Origin: Actinophytocola algeriensis
GTDB lineage: Bacteria; Actinomycetota; Actinomycetes; Mycobacteriales; Pseudonocardiaceae
Assembly: GCF_014203735.1 (NCBI RefSeq)
Contig: NZ_JACHJQ010000001.1
Coordinates: 310,001-374,000 of the forward strand
DNA: 64,000 nt
Direction of reading: 5' to 3'
In this document: piece by piece, positions 1 through 8,157 of the stretch
Position numbering within the stretch: the stretch's first letter is position 1
Layout of the letters: every line of letters begins with the position of its first letter
Notes under the pieces: generated by a model
Told to the model about the DNA's origin: nothing
Database searches by the model: none
What the model saw: the letters and a program-made list of their open reading frames with translations, nothing else
Program-made: the position numbers and the translations under genes

Positions 1-59
1 GGCCCGAAGACCGAGCACAGGACGATCCGCGTGACCAGGGTCGCGGGGACGCTGCTCAT
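1..59 (-). CDS. Unidentified gene, N-terminal 19 residues only
   Basis: An ATG at 59 overlaps the stop codon of the upstream fadE32-like gene (ATGA), and the frame stays open to the window edge. It reads MSSVPATLVTRIVLCSVFG, which is too little to assign a family. The 4-nt overlap suggests a third member of the echA-fadE31-fadE32 operon. In Mycobacterium tuberculosis fadE33 follows fadE32, but this N-terminus does not look like an acyl-CoA dehydrogenase, so no function is offered. Confidence 0.5.
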   Translation of the reverse strand, partial: MSSVPATLVTRIVLCSVFG

Positions 60-937
60 CGACTCCGCAGCGAAGTGAGCACCCGGCGCCGGTGCCAGGT
101 CTGCGTGCCCCACGCCGAGCGCAGCGCCTTGACCTTCAGCAGCGCCCACGACATGGCGTGCTCGCGGGTGTAGCCGATCGCGCCGTGGACCTGCAGCGCC
201 GCCCGCGCGGCGAGCCAGGCGGCGTCGGCCGCGGCGACCCTGGCCGCCGAGATGTCCCTGGTGTCGCCGGTGACCGCGGCCGCGTGCACGAGTGGGCGCG
301 CGAACTCGAGCGCCACCAGCACGTTCGCGAGGTGGTGCTTGACCGCCTGGAACTCGCCGACCGGCCGGCCGAACTGCCGCCGCTGCGTGACGTACTCGCT
401 CGCCCGGTCCAGCAGCCCGCGGCCGAGGCCGATCAGCTGGGCCGACTGGCACAGCATGCCGACGTCGAGCGCCTCGTCGCTCGCCGTGCCCACCCATTCG
501 CCGGGCCGGACCTCGAACAGCCGCCGCGCCGGGTCGACCGAGGTGAGCGGGGCGCCGACCTCGGCGCGGCACACCGCGTCGCCGTCGACCACGTACGGGG
601 CGGCGACATCCGCGTCCAGTGCGTACGGGACGTGCGGCGGCAGCGCGACGGTCGCGAGGTCGCCGGTGATGCCGAGGGCCGGGGCGACCGCGTAGGACTC
701 GATCAGCGGGCCGGGCACCGCGTGCCTGCCCAGCTCCTCGAACACGACGACCAGCTCGACGGGGAACTCCGCCAGCTCGGTCACGCCGATCTTGGCGAGC
801 CTGCCGAGCAGGTCGAGGCCGGGTTCGTGGTCCCCGGCCGCCCACCGCGCGGCGACCGCCTGCAGGTCCGCCGAGGACAGCAGCGCGTGCACGCTCGCGG
901 CCAGCTCCTTCTGTTCGGTGCTCAGCGCGAACCTCAT
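56..937 (-). CDS. fadE32: Acyl-CoA dehydrogenase, FadE32-like
   Basis: This is a 293-residue flavin acyl-CoA dehydrogenase, short for the family (usually 370-400), as expected for the small subunit of the heteromeric dehydrogenases used in steroid degradation. The C-terminal half keeps the helical-domain signature RRQFGRPVGEFQAVKHHLA (about 187-205) and HGAIGYTREH near 253. It overlaps fadE31 by 4 nt (934-937), so the two subunits are probably made together. M. tuberculosis FadE31-FadE32 have the same order and relative sizes and belong to the KstR2 (C/D-ring, HIP) regulon. The exact substrate is inferred from that synteny. Confidence 0.8.
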   Translation of the reverse strand: MRFALSTEQKELAASVHALLSSADLQAVAARWAAGDHEPGLDLLGRLAKIGVTELAEFPVELVVVFEELGRHAVPGPLIESYAVAPALGITGDLATVALPPHVPYALDADVAAPYVVDGDAVCRAEVGAPLTSVDPARRLFEVRPGEWVGTASDEALDVGMLCQSAQLIGLGRGLLDRASEYVTQRRQFGRPVGEFQAVKHHLANVLVALEFARPLVHAAAVTGDTRDISAARVAAADAAWLAARAALQVHGAIGYTREHAMSWALLKVKALRSAWGTQTWHRRRVLTSLRSR

Positions 938-2076
938 CGGTCACCTCTCGGCAGGCCGAGCACCCGCTCGGCGACGACGTTGCGCTGGATCTCGTTGGTG
1001 CCCGCGTAGATCGGGCCGGACAGGGCGAACAGGTGCCCGGACTGCCAGCCCGGCGGCCGGGGCCCGGCCAGTTCGCCGTCCGCGCCGAGCAGGTCGAGCG
1101 CGGTGTCGTGCAGCGCGACGTCCAGCTCGGACCAGAACAGCTTGTTCACGCTCGACTCGGCGCCGAGCGTGCCACCCTCGGCGAGGCGGCTGATCGTGCC
1201 GAGCGTGTACAGGCGGTAGGCCTGCGCGCCGATCCACGCGTCGGTCACCCGGTCGGCGACGCGCGGGTCGGGGTTCGCGTGCCACAGGTCGACGAGCCGC
1301 TCGGCGCCCGCCATGAACCGGCCGGGGCTGCGCAGTGTCAGGCCGCGTTCGTTGCCCGCCGTGGTCATCGCGACCCGCCAGCCCTCGCCAGGTGCGCCGA
1401 GCACGTCGTCGTCGGGGACGAACACGTCGTCGAGGAAGATCTCCGCGAAGCCGGGGACACCGTCGAGTTGCTGGATCGGACGGACCGTGACGCCGTCGGC
1501 GCGCAGGTCGAACATGAAGTACGTGAGTCCGCGGTGCCGTTGCGCCCCGGGGTCGCTGCGGAACAGGCCGAACGCGCGGTCGGCGTGGCTCGCGCGGCTG
1601 CTCCACGTCTTCTGGCCACTGAGCAGCCAGCCGCCGTCGGTCTTCGTGGCTCTGCTGCGCACCGCCGCCAGGTCACTGCCCGCCTCCGGCTCCGACCACG
1701 CCTGCGCCCAGATGTCGTCCGCGCGGGCCATGCGCGGCAGGACCCGGTCGCGTTGCTCGTCGGTGCCGAACGCGAACAACGTCGACGCGAGCAGCGCGAT
1801 GCCGTTGGCGCTGACCCGCGACGGTGCGCCTGCCGCGTAGTACTCGTCCTCGAACACCAGCCACTCGAGCAGCGACGCGTCACGGCCGCCGTACTCGTAC
1901 GGCCAGGTCACCGCGGACAGGCGGGCTTCCGCGAGCCCGCGTTCCCACTCCCGGTGCAGGGGGAAGCCCTCGTCGGAGTCCATGGGCGGCAGCGGGTCGC
2001 GGGGCACGTGCTCGGCGAGCCAGTCCCGCACCTCGTCGCGGAACTCGAGGGTCTTCGCGTCCAGGTCAAGATCCAC
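934..2076 (-). CDS. fadE31: Acyl-CoA dehydrogenase, FadE31-like
   Basis: A 380-residue acyl-CoA dehydrogenase of normal length. Visible features are the N-terminal helical domain, the FAD-binding segment WAQAWSEPEAGSDLA (about 122-136), a GQKTWSSRA motif near 154, and the C-terminal YAGTNEIQRNVVAERVLGLP that closes the family. Its N-terminus and middle resemble M. tuberculosis FadE31 closely, including the GLFRSDPxAQRHxGLTYFMFDL stretch. The GTG start at 2076 lies inside the end of the upstream hydratase gene, an 11-nt overlap. It probably pairs with the adjacent FadE32 in late C/D-ring degradation. Confidence 0.85.
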   Translation of the reverse strand: MDLDLDAKTLEFRDEVRDWLAEHVPRDPLPPMDSDEGFPLHREWERGLAEARLSAVTWPYEYGGRDASLLEWLVFEDEYYAAGAPSRVSANGIALLASTLFAFGTDEQRDRVLPRMARADDIWAQAWSEPEAGSDLAAVRSRATKTDGGWLLSGQKTWSSRASHADRAFGLFRSDPGAQRHRGLTYFMFDLRADGVTVRPIQQLDGVPGFAEIFLDDVFVPDDDVLGAPGEGWRVAMTTAGNERGLTLRSPGRFMAGAERLVDLWHANPDPRVADRVTDAWIGAQAYRLYTLGTISRLAEGGTLGAESSVNKLFWSELDVALHDTALDLLGADGELAGPRPPGWQSGHLFALSGPIYAGTNEIQRNVVAERVLGLPRGDR

Positions 2077-2908
2077 TGGCGTTCCTCATCGACCGGGCGT
2101 CCAGGCCACCGAGCGAGTCCGTCGAGGTCTCCGCGTTGTGCGCGTGCGCGAAGTGGTGCAGGCCGAACACGGAGTCCATGCCCGCGCGCAGGCCCATCTG
2201 GTCCTCGGCCTGGTTCACCGCGCGCTTCGCCAGCGCGAGCCCGAACCGTGGCATGGCGGCGATCCGCCCTGCCACCTCTTCTGTCTCTTTGCGCAACTCG
2301 TCGCGCGGGACGACCTTGTTGACCATGCCGAGCTCGTACGCGCGGGCCGCGCCGAACCGGTCGCCGGTGAACAGGAACTCCTTGGCCGCGCGCGGGCCGA
2401 GCACCCACGGGTGCGCGAAGTACTCCACGCCCGGGATGCCCATGCGCACCACCGGGTCGGAGAAGAACGCGTCGTCGGACGCCACGATCAGGTCGCACAC
2501 CCACGCGAGCATCAGCCCGCCCGCGATGCACGCGCCCTGCACCATCGCGATCGTCGGCTTGGGGATCTCCCGCCAGCGGCGGCACATCCCGAGGTAGACC
2601 TCCATCTCGCGGGCGTAGCGCCCGTCGCCGCCCGGCTTGCCGACGTGGTCCCACCACATCACGGCCTTGCGGTCGAACGTGGTGTCGACGTCGCGGCCCG
2701 GTGTGCCGATGTCGTGCCCGGCTGAGAAGTGCTTGCCCTCGCCCGCCAGCACGATGACCTTGACCTCGTCGTCGTCGACCGCGCGCGTGAACGCGGCGTC
2801 GAGCGCGTAGGTCATCGCCGAGTTCTGTGCGTTGCGGTACTCGGGACGGTTCATGGTCACGGTCGCCACGGGCCCGGCGACCTCGTAACGGACAACCCTG
2901 TCGGCCAC
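2066..2908 (-). CDS. Enoyl-CoA hydratase/isomerase family protein (crotonase fold)
   Basis: 280 residues starting at a GTG preceded by GGAGG. The protein begins MADRVVRYEVAGPVATVTMN and carries the crotonase motif NRPEYRNAQNSAM, the oxyanion-hole segment KHFSAGHDIG near 61-70, and GACIAGGLMLAWVCDL near 127-142. It is the first gene of the minus-strand operon with fadE31 and fadE32 and is divergent from fadE30. The palindrome at 2916-2940 lies between them, so both directions are probably regulated together. It does not match EchA19 or EchA20, which are elsewhere in this window. A role in C/D-ring or side-chain hydration is inferred from context only. Confidence 0.85.
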   Translation of the reverse strand: MADRVVRYEVAGPVATVTMNRPEYRNAQNSAMTYALDAAFTRAVDDDEVKVIVLAGEGKHFSAGHDIGTPGRDVDTTFDRKAVMWWDHVGKPGGDGRYAREMEVYLGMCRRWREIPKPTIAMVQGACIAGGLMLAWVCDLIVASDDAFFSDPVVRMGIPGVEYFAHPWVLGPRAAKEFLFTGDRFGAARAYELGMVNKVVPRDELRKETEEVAGRIAAMPRFGLALAKRAVNQAEDQMGLRAGMDSVFGLHHFAHAHNAETSTDSLGGLDARSMRNASGS

Positions 2909-2915
2909 GCTGCCT

Positions 2916-2940
2916 CCTACCAAAGCAATTGCTTGGTAGG
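2916..2940. promoter_or_regulatory. Palindromic operator between echA/fadE31 and fadE30, KstR2-like
   Basis: The site reads CCTACCAA-A-GCAATTGC-TTGGTAGG, an almost perfect palindrome with one unpaired base. It fills the spacer between the divergent starts (2908 and 2950). Its core AAGC-N4-GCTT recurs at 17025-17036 beside fadA5. KstR2, the TetR repressor of C/D-ring genes, binds a CAAG/CTTG palindrome, but with a shorter centre in the published consensus. KstR2 or a related TetR protein is therefore an inference. Confidence 0.65.
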
Positions 2941-2949
2941 CTAACACCC

Positions 2950-4080
2950 GTGACGCCGCTGGAGGAGTTCCGCGCGACGGTGCGCGAATGGCTGGCCGAC
3001 AACCTGTCCGGCGACTTCGCCGCGCTCCGCGGACTGGGCGGGCCGGGCCGCGAACACGAGGCGTTCGACGAGCGCATCGAGTGGGACCGCCACCTGGCCG
3101 AGTCGGGCTGGACCTGCCTTGGCTGGCCGCCCGAGCACGGCGGCCGCGGCGCGTCGATCGAGGAGCGGGTCGTCTTCCACGAGGAGTACGCGCGGGCGGC
3201 CGCACCCGCGCGGGTGAGCCACTTCGGCGAGGAGTTGCTGGGGCCGACGCTGATCGCGCTGGGCACACCTGAGCAGCGGCAACGGTTCCTGCCGCCGATC
3301 AGGCAGGTGATCGAACTGTGGTGCCAGGGCTACTCGGAGCCGGGCGCGGGCTCGGACCTGGCGTCGGTGTCGACGTCCGCGGTGCGCGACGGGGACGAGT
3401 GGGTGATCACCGGGCAGAAGGTCTGGACGTCGCTCGCGCACCTGGCCCAGTGGTGCTTCGCGCTGGTCCGGACCGAACCGGGTTCGAAGCGGCACGCGGG
3501 TCTGTCGTACCTGCTGGTGCCGATGGACCAGCCCGGTGTCGAGGTACGTCCCATTGAGCAACTGACCGGCGGCTCGGAGTTCAACGAGGTGTTCTTCTCG
3601 TCGGCCCGCACGACACACCTGGTCGGCGAGGAAGGCGACGGCTGGCGGGTGGCGATGACGACGCTCGGCTTCGAACGCGGCGCCGCCATGCTCGGGCAGC
3701 AGGTCGGCTTCCGCCGCGAACTGGATGCCCTGATCACCCTGGCCCGGGACACCGGCGTGCTGGACGACCCGGTCATGCGGGAGAAGCTGACACGAGCCCG
3801 CATCGGCCTGGACGTCATGCGCTGGCACGCACTGCGCACCATCGACGGCGAGGGCGCCTCGGTCACGAAGCTGGTGTGGGCGAACTGGCACCGGGGCCTG
3901 GGCGAGCTGGCGATGGAGGTGCTGGGCGCGGCGGGCATGGCGACCGGCGACGACCTCTCCGAGTGGCAGCGGCTGTTCCTGTTCACCCGCGCGGACACCA
4001 TCTACGGCGGTTCCAACGAGATCCAGCGCAACATCATCGCCGAGCGCGTGCTCGGCCTGCCGAGGGAGGCACGCGCGTGA
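2950..4080 (+). CDS. fadE30: Acyl-CoA dehydrogenase FadE30
   Basis: A 376-residue acyl-CoA dehydrogenase starting at a GTG about 9 nt after the operator palindrome, with no obvious Shine-Dalgarno, so possibly leaderless. It matches M. tuberculosis FadE30 throughout: FGEELLGPTLIALGTPEQ, ELWCQGYSEPGAGSDLASV, GQKVWTSLAHLAQWCF and the terminal GGSNEIQRNIIAERVLGLPR. FadE30 is required for growth on the HIP fragment left after A/B-ring cleavage and is thought to dehydrogenate its propionyl side chain as a CoA thioester. It overlaps the downstream ipdF by 4 nt (GTGA). Confidence 0.9.
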   Translation: MTPLEEFRATVREWLADNLSGDFAALRGLGGPGREHEAFDERIEWDRHLAESGWTCLGWPPEHGGRGASIEERVVFHEEYARAAAPARVSHFGEELLGPTLIALGTPEQRQRFLPPIRQVIELWCQGYSEPGAGSDLASVSTSAVRDGDEWVITGQKVWTSLAHLAQWCFALVRTEPGSKRHAGLSYLLVPMDQPGVEVRPIEQLTGGSEFNEVFFSSARTTHLVGEEGDGWRVAMTTLGFERGAAMLGQQVGFRRELDALITLARDTGVLDDPVMREKLTRARIGLDVMRWHALRTIDGEGASVTKLVWANWHRGLGELAMEVLGAAGMATGDDLSEWQRLFLFTRADTIYGGSNEIQRNIIAERVLGLPREARA

Positions 4081-4817
4081 CGGGACACGACCTGTTGCGG
4101 GACAAGGTCGTGGTGGTCACGGCCGCCGCGGGCACGGGCATCGGCTCGGCCGTGGCCCGCCGGTGCGTCGAGGAGGGCGCGCGGGTGGTGATCAGCGACT
4201 GGCACGAGCGCAGGCTGGCGAAGACGGCGGCGGAACTGGGCACCCACGCGATCCCGTGCGACGTGACGGACGAGGACCAGGTACAGGCCCTGATCCACGG
4301 CACGGTGGCGGAGTACGGCCGCCTGGACGTGATGATCAACAACGCGGGTCTCGGCGGCACCAGCTCGATACTGGACATGACCGACGACGAATGGTCCCGC
4401 GTGCTGGACGTGACGCTGAACGGCACTTTTCGGTGCACCCGGGCGGCACTCAAACAGATGGTCGCGCAGGGCGGCGGCGCGGTGGTGAACAACGCGTCGG
4501 TGGTGGGCTGGCGAGCACAGGAGGGCCAGTCCCACTACGCGGCGGCGAAGGCGGGCGTGATGGCACTGACCCGCTGCGCGGCGATGGACGTCGCGTCGCA
4601 CGGGATCCGCGTGAACGCGGTGGCACCGAGCCTGGCCGCACACCCGTTCCTGGCAAAGGTGACCAGCGAGGAGCTACTGGCGGAACTGGCGTCGAAGGAG
4701 GCGTTCGGCCGGGCGGCGGAACCGTGGGAGGTCGCGAACGTGATGGTCTTCCTGGCCAGCGACTACGCGTCCTACCTGACGGGCGAGGTGATCTCGGTGA
4801 GCAGCCAGCACCCGTGA
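4077..4817 (+). CDS. ipdF: Short-chain dehydrogenase IpdF-like (C/D-ring degradation)
   Basis: 246 residues, GTG start overlapping the fadE30 stop. The nucleotide-binding motif is unusual, VVVVTAAAGTGIGSAVARR, with TAAAGTGIG in place of TGxxxGIG, and this is shared with M. tuberculosis Rv3559c (IpdF), the gene next to fadE30 there. The NNAG motif lies near 86 and the catalytic Ser (NNASVVGWRA) and Tyr-Lys (SHYAAAKAG) are present. IpdF oxidises the C5 hydroxyl of the HIC-CoA intermediate before D-ring opening. Assignment rests on the motif, the C-terminal YLTGEVISVSSQHP and conserved synteny. Confidence 0.8.
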   Translation: MTGHDLLRDKVVVVTAAAGTGIGSAVARRCVEEGARVVISDWHERRLAKTAAELGTHAIPCDVTDEDQVQALIHGTVAEYGRLDVMINNAGLGGTSSILDMTDDEWSRVLDVTLNGTFRCTRAALKQMVAQGGGAVVNNASVVGWRAQEGQSHYAAAKAGVMALTRCAAMDVASHGIRVNAVAPSLAAHPFLAKVTSEELLAELASKEAFGRAAEPWEVANVMVFLASDYASYLTGEVISVSSQHP

Positions 4818-4850
4818 GCTGTGGACCGAAACCGTCGGTGCCCCATGGGA

Positions 4851-4865
4851 CCCCGGCAGCCGGGG
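4851..4865. terminator. Possible GC hairpin between convergent ipdF and glycosyltransferase genes
   Basis: CCCCGG and CCGGGG pair around a 3-nt loop in the 63-bp spacer between two convergent genes. There is no T run, so this would have to be a GC-only terminator; it may be fortuitous in such GC-rich DNA. Confidence 0.3.
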
Positions 4866-4880
4866 GCCGGAGGCCAAGCC

Positions 4881-5984
4881 TCACGCACCACCCATGATCA
4901 ACCCCACCGCCTCGTCCACCGGCGGCAGCGCGGCGATCTCGTCCCGGAACCGCGCTGCCGCCACCCGGTAGGAGTACCCGTCAAGAACCCTCTCCACGGC
5001 CGCCCGCACCTCGTCCGCCGTCGCGGGCCGGTCCTCACCCGCACCCACCACCAGCCCGGCCCCGGTCGCCGCCACCCGCGCGGCGTTGTCCGGCTGGTCC
5101 GCGAACTGCGGCACCACCACCATCGGCACCCCGGCGGCAAGTCCGCCGAGCACCGTCCCCGTCCCGCCGTGGCACACCATCGCCACCGCCGACGCCAGCA
5201 CGTCGTGCTGCGGCACCCACCGCTCCACCCGCACGTTCGGCGGCACCGGTGACACCTCCCCGCCCGTCGCCAGCACCCGCACCGGCAGGTCCGCCACTGC
5301 CTCCACCACCGTCTGGAACGCGGCGGCCGCGAACGGTACCCGCGCGGCGACCGTTCCGAAGGTGACGTACACGAGCGGACCCCACTCCGACGTCGCCGCC
5401 GGCACCGGCGTACGGAACCGGTGCGCGGACGGCCCGCCCGGCTCCTCGAACGACTCCGGCAACAGGCTCAGCGACGGCACGTCGAACAGCCGCTCCCCGG
5501 GCCCGTCCAGCCCGAGCGACGACCGCAACCCGGCCAGCGCGGGCACGGCGAGCGACGCGGTGAACCCGAGGAACTTCGACAGCCCGATCAGCATCTGCAC
5601 CGTCCGCACCCCGCGCAGCTCGGCCGCGACCGCCGACCCCAGCTCGCCGACCTCCCGCAACACGACATCCGGCCGCCACTCGTCGATCGCCGACAGCATC
5701 CCCGGCAGGATCGACCGGGCACCCATCTCCCCGCCCACGGTCACCGTGACGTCGTTCCGCTCCGCCGGTGGCGCCGCGAGAAACCGTTCCATGAACCTCG
5801 CTCGCTCGTCCGGGTCGACGTCCGGGCACGGCCAGCACGGGAAGCCCGCCCGCTCCACCGACTCCGCGAACGACGCGGGCGCGGCGACCAGCACCTCGTG
5901 CCCGGCGCGGCGGCAGGCGGACGCGAACGGGACCATCGGCCCGAAATGCCCGTCGTTGGCGGTGGTCGCGACGAGAAGGCGCAT
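4881..5984 (-). CDS. GT1-family glycosyltransferase (UGT/macrolide-type)
   Basis: 367 residues in the GT-B fold. The N-terminal domain opens MRLLVATTANDGHFGPMVPF, with the His-Phe-Gly-Pro acceptor-side loop typical of antibiotic and sterol glycosyltransferases. The C-terminal donor site reads WVPQHDVLASAVAMVCHGG (about 274-292), then GTGTVLGGLAAGVPMVVVPQ and FADQPDNAARV, i.e. the HGGxGT...DQ signature. An AAGGGG ribosome site precedes the ATG. It stands alone, divergent from the WS/DGAT gene. The acceptor could be a sterol, lipid or secondary metabolite; the sequence does not decide. Confidence 0.85.
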   Translation of the reverse strand: MRLLVATTANDGHFGPMVPFASACRRAGHEVLVAAPASFAESVERAGFPCWPCPDVDPDERARFMERFLAAPPAERNDVTVTVGGEMGARSILPGMLSAIDEWRPDVVLREVGELGSAVAAELRGVRTVQMLIGLSKFLGFTASLAVPALAGLRSSLGLDGPGERLFDVPSLSLLPESFEEPGGPSAHRFRTPVPAATSEWGPLVYVTFGTVAARVPFAAAAFQTVVEAVADLPVRVLATGGEVSPVPPNVRVERWVPQHDVLASAVAMVCHGGTGTVLGGLAAGVPMVVVPQFADQPDNAARVAATGAGLVVGAGEDRPATADEVRAAVERVLDGYSYRVAAARFRDEIAALPPVDEAVGLIMGGA

Positions 5985-6027
5985 CTCGTTCCCCTTCAGG
6001 GACTAGGGTTCGGACAGGAGGTTCCCG

Positions 6028-7401
6028 ATGGCCATCATGCCGGTGACGGATTCGATGTTCCTGCTCGCCGAGTCCCGCGAGCACCCGATGCACGTCGGCG
6101 GGCTGCAGCTGTTCGAGTTGCCGGACGGCGCGGGCCCCGACTACGTCAGCGAGTTCCACCGGCAACTGCTGTCGCTTGTGGACGTCAGCCCGCTGTTCCG
6201 CCGCCGCCCGCGCGGCCCGGTCGGCAGCGTCGGCCAGTTCGCGTGGACCGGCGACGACCACCTCGACCTCGAGTACCACGTCCGGCTGTCGGGCCTGCCG
6301 CGGCCCGGCCGGGTGCGTGAGCTGCTGGAGCTGACGTCGCGGCTGCACGGCTACCTGCTCGACCGGCACCGTCCCATGTGGGAGTTCACGGTGATGGACG
6401 GCTTGCAGGGCAACCGTTTCGCCACCTACACGAAGGCGCACCACGCGCTGCTCGACGGGGTGTCGGCGCTGCGGCTGCTGCAGAGCTCCCTGTCGGAGGA
6501 CCCGTCGGACATGGCCGTCCGGCCGCCGTGGTCCCCGCGCGTGCGCACCGACGTGTTCGGCTCCGCGCCGCGCGACCGCGACCACGACTCGGCGTTCGAC
6601 CCGGTCCGCGCCGTCACCGAGCTGGCCAAGGAGGTGCGCGGTTTCGGCGCCGCCACGGTCAAGCTGGTCAACGAGGCGTTCCGCGAACAGTCGGCGACGC
6701 TGTCGTTCCAGGCCCCGAGGTCGATGTTCAACGTGCCGATCACCGGCGCCCGCCGGTTCGCCGCGCAGGGCTGGCCGCTCGACCGCATCAAGGCGGTGCT
6801 CAAGGCCACGGGCACGACCATGAACGACGTCATGCTGGCCATGTGCTCCGGCGCGCTGCGGAAGTACATGCTCGACCTGGGCACGTTGCCGGAGAAACCG
6901 CTGGTGGCGGCCATCCCGATGTCTCTGCGCACCGACAGGTCCGTTGGCGGCAACGCGATCGGCCTCATCCTGTGCGACCTGGCGACGGACCGGGCCGAGC
7001 CGCTCGACCGCCTGACGACCATCCACGAGTCGATGCTCAGGGGCAAGGCGGTGTACCACGGGATGAGCCGCCTGCAGATCACCGCGCTGTCGGCACTGCC
7101 GCTGATCCCGCTCGCCGTGGGCACGATCCCGGGGATGATCCGGATCACCCCGCCCGCGTTCAACGTGCTGATCTCGAACGTCCCCGGCCCGCGCAAGCCG
7201 CTGTACTGGAACGGCGCCCGCATGCAGGGCGTGTACCCGCTGTCGATCCCGTACGAGGGCCAGGCGCTGAACATCACGGTGACGAGCTACGCGGGCAGCC
7301 TGGAGTTCGGCCTGACCGGCTGCCGCCGCACGGTGCCGCACCTGCAACGCCTGCTGGGACTGCTGGACGAGTCGCTCGAGGAACTGGAGAAGGCCGTCTG
7401 A
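6028..7401 (+). CDS. Wax ester synthase / diacylglycerol acyltransferase (WS/DGAT)
   Basis: 457 residues, usual size for the bifunctional acyl-CoA:alcohol/diacylglycerol acyltransferases of actinobacteria. The catalytic HHxxxDG motif is present as HHALLDG at about 138-144. The C-terminal half has the family's NDVMLAMCSGALR segment, and FNVLISNVPGP near 380. A strong AGGAGG lies just upstream of the ATG. Such enzymes store excess acyl-CoA as triacylglycerol or wax ester, which fits a genome degrading lipids, but no sterol regulator box is seen here. Divergent from the glycosyltransferase. Confidence 0.9.
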   Translation: MAIMPVTDSMFLLAESREHPMHVGGLQLFELPDGAGPDYVSEFHRQLLSLVDVSPLFRRRPRGPVGSVGQFAWTGDDHLDLEYHVRLSGLPRPGRVRELLELTSRLHGYLLDRHRPMWEFTVMDGLQGNRFATYTKAHHALLDGVSALRLLQSSLSEDPSDMAVRPPWSPRVRTDVFGSAPRDRDHDSAFDPVRAVTELAKEVRGFGAATVKLVNEAFREQSATLSFQAPRSMFNVPITGARRFAAQGWPLDRIKAVLKATGTTMNDVMLAMCSGALRKYMLDLGTLPEKPLVAAIPMSLRTDRSVGGNAIGLILCDLATDRAEPLDRLTTIHESMLRGKAVYHGMSRLQITALSALPLIPLAVGTIPGMIRITPPAFNVLISNVPGPRKPLYWNGARMQGVYPLSIPYEGQALNITVTSYAGSLEFGLTGCRRTVPHLQRLLGLLDESLEELEKAV

Positions 7402-7460
7402 GGCGCTGACCGGCGGCGCGGTGCTGGACCCGTCCGGTGACGCTTCCCGCGCGGCGCGGC

Positions 7461-8120
7461 CTACCTGCCGGACTGGTACCGCGACAACCTTCCGGAGCGG
7501 TAGGCCTTCCCCGCGCGGAAGAGCGCCAGTTCGACGGCGTCGGGTGCGGCGCCGGACTCGTGTGCCCACGCGTGGGCGTGGCGCAGGTACTCGCCGTACC
7601 GCGCGCCGGTCCACCCGGTTCTCGGCCAGCCGGCCGCCAGCCCCCTGGCGACGAACCGGTCGAGGATCAGCGGCCGCGGCTCGGATCCCGTGTCGTACCC
7701 GGCGAAGTAGAGGAACTTCGTGAAGAACGCCGGGCCGAGGTAGGCGATCCGGAAGCGGGTGCGGAGCGCGTCGTACGCGGCGACCGGGCCGCTCTCCCTG
7801 AGCAGTTCGAGTGCGGCCGCCAGCCGGAAGCCGAGTGCGTTCAGCTCGTTGTGGGTGAACACCTTGGCGCGCCGGTGCACCGACTGCGCGCCCGTGCCGG
7901 CACCCCACACGCACGCGGCGACCAGCCCGCGCGTCACGTCCCCGTTGCCGCAGACCGCGAACACGGTCTCGCGGGTGACGACGTTCGCGCCGTCGAGCTC
8001 GGCCGGCCACAGCGCGCTGTCCGGGAGCAGACGCCGCCACCTCGCGGGGTCGAACCGGATGCCCTGTGCCAGCACGTCGTCTCTGCTCGGGGGAGACAAG
8101 CCGGGTGGTCTGGTGAGCAT
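7461..8120 (-). CDS. Conserved actinobacterial protein, 8-oxoguanine DNA glycosylase (OGG) fold-like
   Basis: 219 residues. It lacks a textbook signature but has IAYLGPAFFTKFLYFAGYD near 148-166, reminiscent of the helix-hairpin-helix turn of HhH-GPD glycosylases, and the conserved stretch VWGAGTGAQSVHRRAKVFTH. Actinobacterial proteins of this type are annotated as OGG-fold; I recall that label but cannot verify it here. The gene follows the RNA-repair operon in the same direction after 37 nt, so it may be its third gene. Activity on DNA or RNA is inference. Confidence 0.55.
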   Translation of the reverse strand: MLTRPPGLSPPSRDDVLAQGIRFDPARWRRLLPDSALWPAELDGANVVTRETVFAVCGNGDVTRGLVAACVWGAGTGAQSVHRRAKVFTHNELNALGFRLAAALELLRESGPVAAYDALRTRFRIAYLGPAFFTKFLYFAGYDTGSEPRPLILDRFVARGLAAGWPRTGWTGARYGEYLRHAHAWAHESGAAPDAVELALFRAGKAYRSGRLSRYQSGR

Positions 8121-8157
8121 GTCCGGGAAGTCGCCGGTGCGCGCCGGTGTGTTTCCG

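Noticed and set aside
2909-3268. Longer start for the enoyl-CoA hydratase gene on the minus strand
   Set aside because: It would run antisense into fadE30 and across the operator palindrome. The GTG at 2908 has a GGAGG and gives a normal crotonase N-terminus.
5035-8040. Long open minus-strand frame of about 1000 codons
   Set aside because: It runs antisense through the WS/DGAT gene and in another frame of the glycosyltransferase. The translation is Arg/Ala/Gly-rich shadow sequence typical of GC-rich DNA.
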